64,000 bases of DNA, from the NCBI GenBank assembly GCA_963721005.1, contig CAVRHR010000005.1, positions 1,736,001 through 1,800,000 of the forward strand. Reading direction: 5' to 3'. The position numbers and the translations under genes are program-made. The notes beneath the pieces were generated by a model. The model had not been told where the DNA came from. It worked only from the letters and a program-made list of their open reading frames with translations, and ran no database searches. Numbering within the stretch: the stretch's first letter is position 1; each line of letters opens with the position of its first letter. The stretch is from VAZQ01 sp963721005. Its GTDB lineage: Bacteria; Pseudomonadota; Alphaproteobacteria; Rhizobiales; Xanthobacteraceae. Positions 54,332-62,526 of this stretch are shown here, piece after piece.

Positions 54332-55180
54332 AGACGCGCGGCGTCGCGAGCGGACCGCACGACATGCAGAGAACTGCCGATGGCGGGGGAGCCGCCGTTC
54401 CACCCCCCTCAAGCATGATGCTACAAGGTTGAATCGATCCGCTCGTCCCCGCGAACCCGTCCCTTCTTCCGGCCATTTCTGACGATCCGGTCGCAGGTGA
54501 TGCCCCCGCCTCCTCCGTCGCAGCGGCCTCCACCAGAAGGAGGCTGTGGGCCAACAGTGTTTGGGCGGAACCGAGGGCATCCTGGGGTGACCAGTCCCCT
54601 ATGCCGTCCGTGTCGATCATTTTGGGCTCGGAGGACGTCCGAATTTAGCAATAACATCATCCAGAAAAGACTGGCTTTTGGCCGCCAACAGAGCGCTACT
54701 GTCGCGAAGCGCTAATTGCGCTCATAGATCCTGGATCCTGCCCCGCCGGCTTTATGGCCGCGATGGGGCTTCGGTGGTGCGGCGCGACGCCGCCATGAAC
54801 CGAACGGAGGATCTCGGGGCTCACCTCCAAGAACAAGACCGCGTTGCGCCAGTTCGAAGATCCCGCGGTTCTGCAGCGCTTGATTGACCTTCCCATCCAC
54901 CTGTGGGCGGCGATGGAGCGACCTCTCTGTGCCCAGTCCGGCCACCAAACGCATCGGCGGTGGCGGCTGCCCCGGCCCGGCACGACAGATGAACGAAAGC
55001 GCCCCATCAGATAACTCCCAATCGGGCCCCCACGGAGCGCACCAGCGAATGCCGAAAGTTGATGATCTCCTCCATAGGTGGCCGACAGCAGCGACATATC
55101 AATGAGCCCACGACGCTTTCATTCTGCCTTCCGTATGGCATCGCGATCCAACCCACCACAGCGCACCCGCTGATCCAAAC
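54332..55180. other. Intergenic with a recombinase-like fragment
   Basis: The only protein-like item is the fragment at 54804-54935. Other frames on either strand overlap it and each other and lack families. Confidence 0.4.
54804..54935 (+). pseudogene. Fragment resembling a tyrosine-recombinase-like protein
   Basis: The plus frame reads ISGLTSKNKTALRQFEDPAV then LQRLIDLPIHLWAAM. This looks like the inter-domain region of a family of site-specific integrase-like proteins (LTSKNK..LRQF.DP...LL.LP..LW). No catalytic motif remains. The assignment rests on memory of the motif and needs a search. Confidence 0.35.
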
Positions 55181-57053
55181 CTAAGACGGAACCCACGACG
55201 CACCGCTGGGCGCACTTCCCGGCAAAACGACATGGAAGATCGAGCCGCGAACAGGCCCGGGGAGCGCCCAAAGGCGCCCATTGTGAGATTCGATAATGGA
55301 CCGGCAAATCGAAAGTCCCATCCCCATTCCGTTGGACTTGGTCGTAAAAAATGCGTCGAAGATACGGTCTAGGTCCGGATCTATCCCAGGTCCGGAGTCT
55401 TCCACGATTACCAAAATATCCGAAGTATTGTGACCTACCGATCTTATATGCAGCAGGCGGGCGCGGTCAGTGACCAAGTCCATTGCTTCGATTGCATTCA
55501 CGATCAAATTTAAGAATACCTGCTGCAATTGGACCGGATCAGCAACGATTTTTGGAAGACCATCGCCTAGTTCGGCGCACACGGATACTCCTCGATTTTT
55601 CAAGTCAACATCCACCATCATGAGTACGTCGCGTATGATGGTGCTCACATCTACCAACACTCTCTCTCTACCGTCTTTCTTGAACATTGCGCGGATGCTG
55701 GTGATCACCTCACCCGCGCGAAGGCCGTCATCCGTGATCTGTTTCAACGCAGCTCGCGCTTCGTCAATCTGTGGGGTCTCCTGTGCCAGCCAACGTAGGC
55801 CAGCATTGCTGTTTAGGACGATAGCCGTGAGCGGCTGATTGATCTCATGCGCAATCGAGGCTCCCATTTGCCCCATCGTCGTCAATCGCGTAACGCGCGT
55901 GAGCTCAGACCTGGTTGCCCACAACGCATCCTCCGCGAGCTTGCGTTGGGTGATGTCCTGGATGGCTCCGATCACCCTGGTAGATTCACCTCGGTTGGCG
56001 CGCTCCAATTTGCAGTGCACACGCATCCAGCGTCGGGCGCCGTCGGCGCAGAGCAATCGGACTTCTATCTGGCCATGCCGGTCGGTGGGTTGGGCCCGAA
56101 TGACTTGCCGGATGAGCTCTGCGAAAGCCCCAGAATCTTCCGGGTCGACCATTTTTCGAAAGAATTCTTCCGACTTCAGACAATGTCCGCCGACCTGCTT
56201 TTCGTCCGTCCGACAAAGTGAATAATAATTGTTGTTCAAAACAAATGTGTCGGACGGGATGTCGTACTCCCAGTATGCCAGTTGGGCGATTCGGAGCGCC
56301 TCGGAAAGCTCGCTCTCCGACTTATTCAGCGCTGCCTGGACTTCGCGTGCGTTCAGCGATATCGCGATGTAGAGCTTCTTCAGCGCTAGCTCGTTCGCTG
56401 CGAAATCGGTTGATCGCGTCTACGAGCGTATTCAGCTCGTCGTAAACAGTTCCTTTGCGGTGCAGCCTGACGGGCGTAAGCGCACTCCCGGGCTTAAGGT
56501 CGGAAACCTCCCGCGCCAGGGTTTGCAGATGCCGGGCTATTACGCTGTAGATGACGATGAACAGTAGCGCGGCGAGTCCACCGATCTTGATCAGCTCTGA
56601 AATAAGTTGGGTAGCGAGGTTCCTGACAAAAACGTCGCGTACATCAGTATAGGATTTTGAGATTCTGAGAGTGCCTATCTGACCCGACTCTTCCGGTCCC
56701 ACAATGGGCATCTCCCATTCAGCGTCCGGCTTCGTTGGCGCATCCCGCCTCTCGACTTTAGAAATTAGGCGCCCCTGATAGTCACGCACCTCTGCGCGTG
56801 CAATCGCGCCAGATTGAGTTAAGGCGAGCAACGTTGCATCCAACGTAGTCTGGTCGAAATTCCAAAGCGCAATTGAAATCGCCGCGGTATTGCGGGAAAT
56901 GTTCCGATCGGCGTCTTGCTGCGCTGCCCGATACATTTCTTCGCGCTCTTGCCATACGGTAAGGGCGGTAACGACGGAGAACATCAATACACTGGCGCAG
57001 ATGACCCAGAAAAGAATTCTGGCAGTCAGCCGAGATTGTCCCAATAGCCGCAT
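55181..57053 (-). pseudogene. HAMP-PAS histidine kinase, one frameshift
   Basis: The ATG at 57053 gives two membrane segments around a periplasmic domain, a HAMP and a coiled stretch to HRDIAERTR. The following codons are out of frame until EVQAALNKSESELSEALRIA resumes in the 55181 frame near 56340; loss of two bases in ACGCG would explain it. The second part has PAS (WEYDIPSDTFVLNNNYYSL, ending IQDITQRKLAED), HisKA with the phospho-acceptor in MGASIAHEINQPLTAI, and HATPase with NLIVNAIEAM and FTTKSNGMGMGLSICRSIIE. It is a close paralogue of the kinase at 62523. A periplasmic binding protein gene is adjacent. Confidence 0.85.
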
Positions 57054-57238
57054 TGTGTGTCTATTCGACGGTCGCGTCAGAGAAACGCTACAATCGCGAT
57101 GTGGTGTGGGTTACGACTTCTGCATGCGTGCCGATATTGCGCAAGCCTGCCAGAGAGACCTGACCCGGACGCGATCGATAGCTTCTCCATACCGGCCTCC
57201 GTTCCGCATACTACGCGGCTGAAGAGGAGATCCCATCT

Positions 57239-58177
57239 TTATCTCTTCGGATCGTACCACAGTTCGGGTCGGTTAAGTGGTGTTTCCGGAGTTTGCAGTG
57301 GGTTCGCGACCCGAATTAGCAGTCGACCGCGAAATCCGATTTGGCTTTCAAATGGCATCTTGAAATCCTCGAACATGCGCTCAAGGCTGCCATCCTTCAG
57401 CATGCGCTCCAATCCCTCGGATATGCGCCGCGCCAATGCGTCGCCGGCGGACGTGCGGCTGACGTAGAAATAGCGCGTTAGGGGATAAAACAGCATCAAA
57501 TGCCGCTCCATCTCGAGCTCCGGGTGATGGGGCTTCTCTCTGGCCAGCTCCTCCCCCACCTCGACGACGCTGCGCGAAAATAATTGGAAGCGGCCGGCTG
57601 CCAACATGGAGAAGAGACCTTCGTAGCTCGTCCCCTCCACGACGGTCAAGCCGGCTGCTCGTAGGATAGTGACGTCCCCCCAATCGCGCCCCTGTCCGAT
57701 GCTATAGCCGCGAAGGTCTTCGATTCCCCGCACGAGGTCCAGCTTGGGTTGCAACTCGGCGCTGATGAGAAATACTCGATAGCCCAGCAGGCCCTTGTCG
57801 AGCGGGAAGCGAATTGGCAACAGGCGCCGTTCGTAATCGGCCACATTGCCGTGAACTAAAATAGTGATGGCGCCCTTTCCGGTCTCAAGCTCCTCCATGG
57901 CCCGTCGCTCGGTCATCGGCGCCCTGGCCTCACGTAGGCTAAAGGAACCATACTCCGGTGTCGTAAGCGCCAAGGCTCGACCAAGCATCTTCCAATAGTG
58001 CTCATACCTGGCGTCGCCCGAAGCCTCCGGCAAAGGCCGAATCACTTCCAGCGTTTCGGCGAACGCTGCAGATCCGTGCAAGATCAAGAGTAATATTGTC
58101 GATGCGATCAGGCGCTTCGTGGCGTGAAGCGAGCAAAGCCTACCGAGCCAGGAACCCCGTAACGAATGCGGGCGCAT
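57239..58177 (-). CDS. Periplasmic solute-binding protein family 3-like
   Basis: A 312-residue protein with a signal peptide (IASTILLLILHGSAAFAE) and an SBP_bac_3-like body: IRPLPEASGDARYEHYWKML, EELETGKGAITILVHGNVAD, GIEDLRGYSIGQGRDWGDVT and LFSMLAAGRFQLFSRSVVEV. There is no permease or ATPase gene nearby. It precedes the histidine kinase gene on the same strand by 185 bases, so it may be a periplasmic sensor partner rather than a transporter part. Confidence 0.75.
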   Translation of the reverse strand: MRPHSLRGSWLGRLCSLHATKRLIASTILLLILHGSAAFAETLEVIRPLPEASGDARYEHYWKMLGRALALTTPEYGSFSLREARAPMTERRAMEELETGKGAITILVHGNVADYERRLLPIRFPLDKGLLGYRVFLISAELQPKLDLVRGIEDLRGYSIGQGRDWGDVTILRAAGLTVVEGTSYEGLFSMLAAGRFQLFSRSVVEVGEELAREKPHHPELEMERHLMLFYPLTRYFYVSRTSAGDALARRISEGLERMLKDGSLERMFEDFKMPFESQIGFRGRLLIRVANPLQTPETPLNRPELWYDPKR

Positions 58178-58265
58178 TAGTTTGGCCTCATGGTCTGCAC
58201 CTGCCGCACAGAGCCCCGCGAATGAACCAAGTCGAGACGGTGGCGCCGGAGCACTTGTTGATTGC

Positions 58266-59711
58266 CTATTGCGCCATCAAAGCCGGAGCTTCCTGGACCC
58301 GCATGACCACGGGCGGGCTCCATTTCCCCGTGAGCGCCTCCGACCTGGGGCCATAGAGGCGCATGGTCAGGTTGAATGCCCCCTTCGGTGCCGGCAGCCA
58401 ATTGGCCTCCCTGTCCTTACCCGGACTTTCGTTCTGAAAATAAAGGTCGAGCGAACCGTCGATATTATACTTGAAGGGCATCCAGCTGCTTACGGCGAAG
58501 CGATTGAGAGTGTTCGCGACCTGGAAGCCTTCGGAGTCGTAGAGCGTGATCGACCAGAAGGCATTGACAGGCGGTGTAGTCCCCTTCTCGAAGCTGATCC
58601 GGTACTTGTTGCTGCCATCAAGCGGCTTGCCGGATTCATCGCCGATATTGAGCGGATAGATTGCATCCTCGGGCAGGTTCGCGCCCAGACCGACTTGTGC
58701 GACTATAGCGCGTTTCAAATAGTAGTTGCCGTAGACGCCCATCGTATCTGTATTCATCGACCAGCCGTTCGAGACCCTGGCGAGGGTTGGCACCTTCCAG
58801 GCCATCAACTTTTGACCGTCTTCCGGCGCACCCTCCAGCCCCCTCTTCACCACCGGGTCGACCTTGTTGATGTCGAAATCCTTCCCCGGCTCGAGACCAA
58901 TTCGCTTCATTTGCGCTATGATCGGCTGGTCGGTGAGGTGTGGCGGCTGCAGCTTGAGCAGGTCGGCCGCGTAGGCGAAGTATTTGCCAACCGGCATGGT
59001 ATCGACTTGAAGTTTTGGCGGCGTCTTCATGTCGATGTTCGGATCGACCCTCACTGCGACGGGGCTTGCCGGCTTGTTCCATTCTGAAAGCGGCGTAACC
59101 TTGTAGCCAGCTTGGATCTTGTGGACCGCATCGTAATCCGGCGGCCCGTCAGTTTTTGTGCGGCCGATGACCCAAACGTATGGCGTTGGCGCTTGAATTT
59201 GCGTGAATCCGGCCGGTACGGTTCCGCTCCAGCCTGGCGGCGTGACGAGGAAATTGCCGGGTTGCGTCCCGGTGGTACGCCAACCAGGGGAGGCAAATAC
59301 ATCGCTCCACATGTCAAGCATAGGCAGAAGATAGTAGCGACCGTTGGTATCCGGAGCCGAGACGATCACCGGCCCCTTCGTCAGGTCCAAATAGGCACTG
59401 GAGTACAGGGTATCGAAATTGGGACGCACGACGGCTTTGAAATCCGCCGCCGGGAACGCCTCCACGTTGACAAACATATTCATGGGGCCGCCGAAGACGC
59501 CCTTGCCGGGCGCCACATTCGTGAGCTGTCTGCGGGTCACGTCCATGGTCAGGAGCGGATAAAGGTAGACGTAGGCGTCGACCGCAATGGCGTGCGCCTC
59601 CTGCTCGGTGATTGCCGGCAGAGGGCTCTGGGCCATGGCCACGGATGCCACAGATGCCATAGCTGGACCAAGGAGAAGGCCTAAGGTCCGCGCAATCGTA
59701 AGGCTTTTCAT
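58266..59711 (-). CDS. Exported DUF1254/DUF1214 protein
   Basis: The 481-residue product has a signal peptide (TIARTLGLLLGPAMASVASV), an N-terminal DUF1254 domain (AIAVDAYVYLYPLLTMDVTR, FGGPMNMFVNVEAFPAADFK, RPNFDTLYSSAYLDLTKGPV) and a C-terminal DUF1214 domain (VNAFWSITLYDSEGFQVANT, LDLYFQNESPGKDREANWLP). The family is secreted and widespread in soil bacteria without a known reaction. GGAGAATGTC precedes the ATG at 59711. Confidence 0.88.
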   Translation of the reverse strand: MKSLTIARTLGLLLGPAMASVASVAMAQSPLPAITEQEAHAIAVDAYVYLYPLLTMDVTRRQLTNVAPGKGVFGGPMNMFVNVEAFPAADFKAVVRPNFDTLYSSAYLDLTKGPVIVSAPDTNGRYYLLPMLDMWSDVFASPGWRTTGTQPGNFLVTPPGWSGTVPAGFTQIQAPTPYVWVIGRTKTDGPPDYDAVHKIQAGYKVTPLSEWNKPASPVAVRVDPNIDMKTPPKLQVDTMPVGKYFAYAADLLKLQPPHLTDQPIIAQMKRIGLEPGKDFDINKVDPVVKRGLEGAPEDGQKLMAWKVPTLARVSNGWSMNTDTMGVYGNYYLKRAIVAQVGLGANLPEDAIYPLNIGDESGKPLDGSNKYRISFEKGTTPPVNAFWSITLYDSEGFQVANTLNRFAVSSWMPFKYNIDGSLDLYFQNESPGKDREANWLPAPKGAFNLTMRLYGPRSEALTGKWSPPVVMRVQEAPALMAQ

Positions 59712-59817
59712 GACATTCTCCACTGATTGTGGATACTGATTGTGGATCTGGCACCAAAGTCCGAAGTCACGGCCCTCGCCCGATATTCCCAGGCTCGCTC
59801 GGCCAACGATATTCTAC

Positions 59818-59976
59818 CTAGTCGCCCGCTTCAACCAATGGTGCGCTGGTCTTGAATCCATCGAGCGCGGAAGCACCGGTCGTATAAGTGATGATCCTAC
59901 AGCCCTCGGTCTCGATCGAGATCGAGAGAGAGGTCGGGATATTGAGGTCGTCATCGACGAGAGCGATGGTCGGCAT
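59818..59976 (-). pseudogene. N-terminal fragment of a ChvI-like response regulator
   Basis: [20 protein letters not shown] then EGCRIITYTTGASALDGFKT matches the first 45 residues of ChvI receivers ([22 protein letters not shown]...TYTDGASAL). After TSAP the frame loses similarity and ends; the phosphorylation site and output domain are missing. An intact chvI must be elsewhere, since it is normally essential in rhizobia. Confidence 0.75.
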
Positions 59977-60054
59977 GAAAGGTCCCCCGCAGATCAGCAA
60001 ACGATTACGCTCCGATACCATCATTGATTTCTGCGCCGATTTGATCGACTGAGG

Positions 60055-60447
60055 TTATGTCAAGCAGCGAGCGGCAAAGTCCTTTTGCTCTGCCGCTGAC
60101 AGCGGACTGAACGCGGATTCGCAGCCATCAGGAAGCTCCGGTTGCAGGCCTCGTGATTGCGGCGGACCGCGGCGCGGCACCGTAGCGGGAGCCACGTCCG
60201 CATTGCCGACCTCTAAGCTGCCGGCGGTGGTTTGACCATAGATCCGTTGAACGTCGGAGAGGCGGTCGCCTTTGCGAGAACGATCAACGATGTTCATCGA
60301 CTGCGCTACTTCGTTTTGACCGCCGATGCGCTGCGATGCATTCAAACCGGCCTGGACCGACTGAATGCAATAGCTCAGGGCGAAGGCGGCCATCGCTGCG
60401 CAGGCGATGTAAGGAGCGAGGCCAGGTACGGGATTGATTACCCTCAT
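60055..60447 (-). CDS. Small exported/membrane protein in sigma-factor operon
   Basis: From the ATG at 60447, after GGAGGACGATGTC, a 130-residue product has one hydrophobic segment (YIACAAMAAFALSYCIQSVQ), a polar middle (NIVDRSRKGDRLSDVQRIYG) and a conserved end PDGCESAFSPLSAAEQKDFA ARCLT with two cysteines. The CE.FSPL....F..RC end is one I associate with proteins encoded beside ECF sigma genes in bradyrhizobia. It begins 40 bases after the sigma gene and could be its regulator or target. Confidence 0.7.
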   Translation of the reverse strand: MRVINPVPGLAPYIACAAMAAFALSYCIQSVQAGLNASQRIGGQNEVAQSMNIVDRSRKGDRLSDVQRIYGQTTAGSLEVGNADVAPATVPRRGPPQSRGLQPELPDGCESAFSPLSAAEQKDFAARCLT

Positions 60448-60487
60448 GACATCGTCCTCCAGCGGATTTCGCTCGAGTTCGCGTCGG

Positions 60488-61108
60488 CTAGATCGTTGCC
60501 CAGGCTCGGTCGACCCCGGCTTCCGCCAACAGCTCGGCCATACGGCCTCTGGCATAGTGCATGCGGGTCTTGATGGTGCTGATCGGTGCGCCGGTGAATT
60601 GGGCCGCTTCCTCGACCTTTTTTCCCTGGTAGTAGATTAGATTGATCACATCGCGATGAATCGGCGACAACTTCGCGAGACATTTTTGAACGATGTCGCT
60701 TCGTTCGCGCTTTTCTGTCGAAATCGCGGGAGTATCGGAGGGATCCTCGATGACCGCCGCGGCCGCCTCATCCAGCCGGTCTTCAGACCGGCGCCTGCAG
60801 TCCGAGATGGCTTTAAATCGGGCAATCGCCAACAGCCAAGTCGCGACCTCGGAGTTTCCTTTGAAGTCTTGTGCGTGTCGCCAAGCCTGGAGGAACACGT
60901 CGTTGACGACCTCCTCTGCCGTCGAGTCATTACCGACAAGGCGGGCGACGAAGCGAAAGACGCGCATATGATGGCGCACGTAAAGCAACTTGAACGCGTG
61001 CTTGTCTCCATCGGCCATCGACTGGATCAGGACTTTGTCCGAAACCTTCGATGGAGCCAAAGCGATGAGATTGAACGAAGGACCGGATCGTGTGTTCCCG
61101 AGCTGCAT
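60488..61108 (-). CDS. ECF-type RNA polymerase sigma factor
   Basis: The 206-residue protein has region 2 (FKLLYVRHHMRVFRFVARLV, AEEVVNDVFLQAWRHAQDFK, VATWLLAIARFKAISDCRRR) and region 4 (CLAKLSPIHRDVINLIYYQG, KKVEEAAQFTGAPISTIKTR). The ATG at 61108 has GGGGAGGCGAAT before it; an in-frame ATG at 61138 overlaps a CtrA box and is rejected. No anti-sigma zinc-finger gene follows, only the small exported protein. Confidence 0.88.
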   Translation of the reverse strand: MQLGNTRSGPSFNLIALAPSKVSDKVLIQSMADGDKHAFKLLYVRHHMRVFRFVARLVGNDSTAEEVVNDVFLQAWRHAQDFKGNSEVATWLLAIARFKAISDCRRRSEDRLDEAAAAVIEDPSDTPAISTEKRERSDIVQKCLAKLSPIHRDVINLIYYQGKKVEEAAQFTGAPISTIKTRMHYARGRMAELLAEAGVDRAWATI

Positions 61109-61130
61109 ATTCGCCTCCCCTATGGCGCAG

Positions 61131-61145
61131 TTAACCATTCGTTAA
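61131..61145. promoter_or_regulatory. Perfect CtrA box upstream of the ECF sigma gene
   Basis: TTAACCATTCGTTAA fits TTAA-N7-TTAA exactly and both halves continue as TTAACCAT. It lies 23 bases before the sigma start codon, where CtrA would either activate or block transcription. The CtrA paralogue in this window is at 13812. Confidence 0.65.
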
Positions 61146-61389
61146 CCATTGGGAGGCTAGTGCGGCCGAGACGGCTTGTTCTACCAAACATAGGTAAGTC
61201 CAAGACATAAGAAGAGATGGATCGCTTATACTGAGGTTTGGGGTACCGCGGGGCGACCGGCGAGTGCGCGAGACTACGGAAAACGGCGCGGTGCTCTGAA
61301 GCCGAAATGCCGCTCGCCGCGGCGCGTCATCGCCTGAGTTCAGGCAATTGCAAGAGGCAGATGCGGAAAACCCAGGGTGCCGACTGTAA

Positions 61390-61779
61390 CTATTCGGTCC
61401 TGGTCGAGCGGTGGTGCTCCATGGCCCTGTCGAGGCACGCAATCAAGCTTTCTTCGCTGAACGGCTTGCTCAGGAAGCCGAATGCTCCGGCGTCGAGCGC
61501 GCGCTCCTTGACGCTCTCCTCGGGATAGGCAGTGACGAAGATCACCGGAGTGCAATGTCCGCTCGCCGTGAGATGGCTTTGCAGGTCGACCCCGCTCATG
61601 CCCGGCATCTGCACGTCCGTGATCAAGCATGCGGTATCGCGCAAGCGGCCCGACTGCAAAAACTCCTCGGCGGACGCGAAAGTCGCGGTCGCGTAGCCGA
61701 GCGACCGGACGAGCATCTTGGCTGCTTCCCGAACGGATTTGTCGTCGTCAACGATTGAAATCATTGCAGTTTTTGCCAA
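61390..61779 (-). CDS. Single-domain response regulator
   Basis: A 129-residue receiver with no output domain: MISIVDDDKSVREAAKMLVR, CLITDVQMPGMSGVDLQSHL (phospho-Asp in ITDVQMPG), PVIFVTAYPE and GAFGFLSKPFSEESLIACLD (conserved Lys). It belongs to the FixJ-like receiver group. The frame starts with TTG at 61779 and has an ATG five codons later. It sits downstream of the FixJ/kinase pair on the same strand and may compete for phosphate. Confidence 0.85.
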   Translation of the reverse strand: MAKTAMISIVDDDKSVREAAKMLVRSLGYATATFASAEEFLQSGRLRDTACLITDVQMPGMSGVDLQSHLTASGHCTPVIFVTAYPEESVKERALDAGAFGFLSKPFSEESLIACLDRAMEHHRSTRTE

Positions 61780-61893
61780 GGGCGCTGCCTATGTTGCGAC
61801 GAACACGATGGATCGGCGGAGCAGCTCCCCCGTACGCGGTCATGAGCTTGACACATCAGGGAGCTGGCGAAACCATATCTTGGTATAGTGGGA

Positions 61894-62526
61894 TCACGAT
61901 TTCTTACGGATGCCCACGACGTCGGCCATTCTCACGAGGTCTGCCAACGACTTGGCGCCCATCTTGCGCATGACGCTGCCGCGATGCAACTTGACGGTGA
62001 TCTCGGCCAACTTCATCTCGCCGGCAATCTGCTTGTTCATGCGCCCGGCGGTGACGAATGCCATCACCTCCGCCTCGCGGGGAGTCAGTCCCGCAAACTT
62101 GGCTCGCAGGCTGGAAATGGCCCCTTCGCCTTCGCGGCGGGCGCGATCCCGCGCCAGCCCCAGCCGGACGGCATCGAGCATATCCTGATCACGAAACGGT
62201 TTGGGCAGAAACTCGATGGCCCCGGCCTTCATGGCCTGGACGGTCATTGGAATATCGCCGTGCCCGGTCATAAAGACGATCGGAACTTGGATGTCGGCTT
62301 TGGCCAGTTCGGTCTGGAAATCGAGCCCACTCAAGCCAGGCAGCCGGACATCCAGCACGAGGCAGCAGGGAACGTCCGCCAGCTTGGTCCGAAGGAATTC
62401 TGCGGCTGAGGCGAATACCTCGGCCTTCAACCCGACTGAGCGGAAAAGACGTTCCATCGCCTCACGCATGGACGCATCGTCATCGACGACGAACACCACC
62501 GATTCCGGCTCGGGCTCTGCTTTCAT
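61894..62526 (-). CDS. FixJ/LuxR-type response regulator
   Basis: A 210-residue regulator. The receiver has SVVFVVDDDASMREAMERLF, the phospho-Asp in CLVLDVRLPGLSGLDFQTEL and Lys in IEFLPKPFRDQDML. The output is a GerE/LuxR helix-turn-helix (LTPREAEVMAFVTAGRMNKQ, IAGEMKLAEITVKLHRGSVM). The start codon overlaps the stop of the kinase gene by ATGA, so the two are coupled. A truncated relative is at 3915-4193. Confidence 0.92.
   Translation of the reverse strand: MKAEPEPESVVFVVDDDASMREAMERLFRSVGLKAEVFASAAEFLRTKLADVPCCLVLDVRLPGLSGLDFQTELAKADIQVPIVFMTGHGDIPMTVQAMKAGAIEFLPKPFRDQDMLDAVRLGLARDRARREGEGAISSLRAKFAGLTPREAEVMAFVTAGRMNKQIAGEMKLAEITVKLHRGSVMRKMGAKSLADLVRMADVVGIRKKS

Noticed and set aside
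61131..61138. ATG at 61138 as start of the sigma factor
   Set aside because: It lies within the CtrA box and has no ribosome binding site, while the ATG at 61108 has GGGGAGG at ideal spacing.
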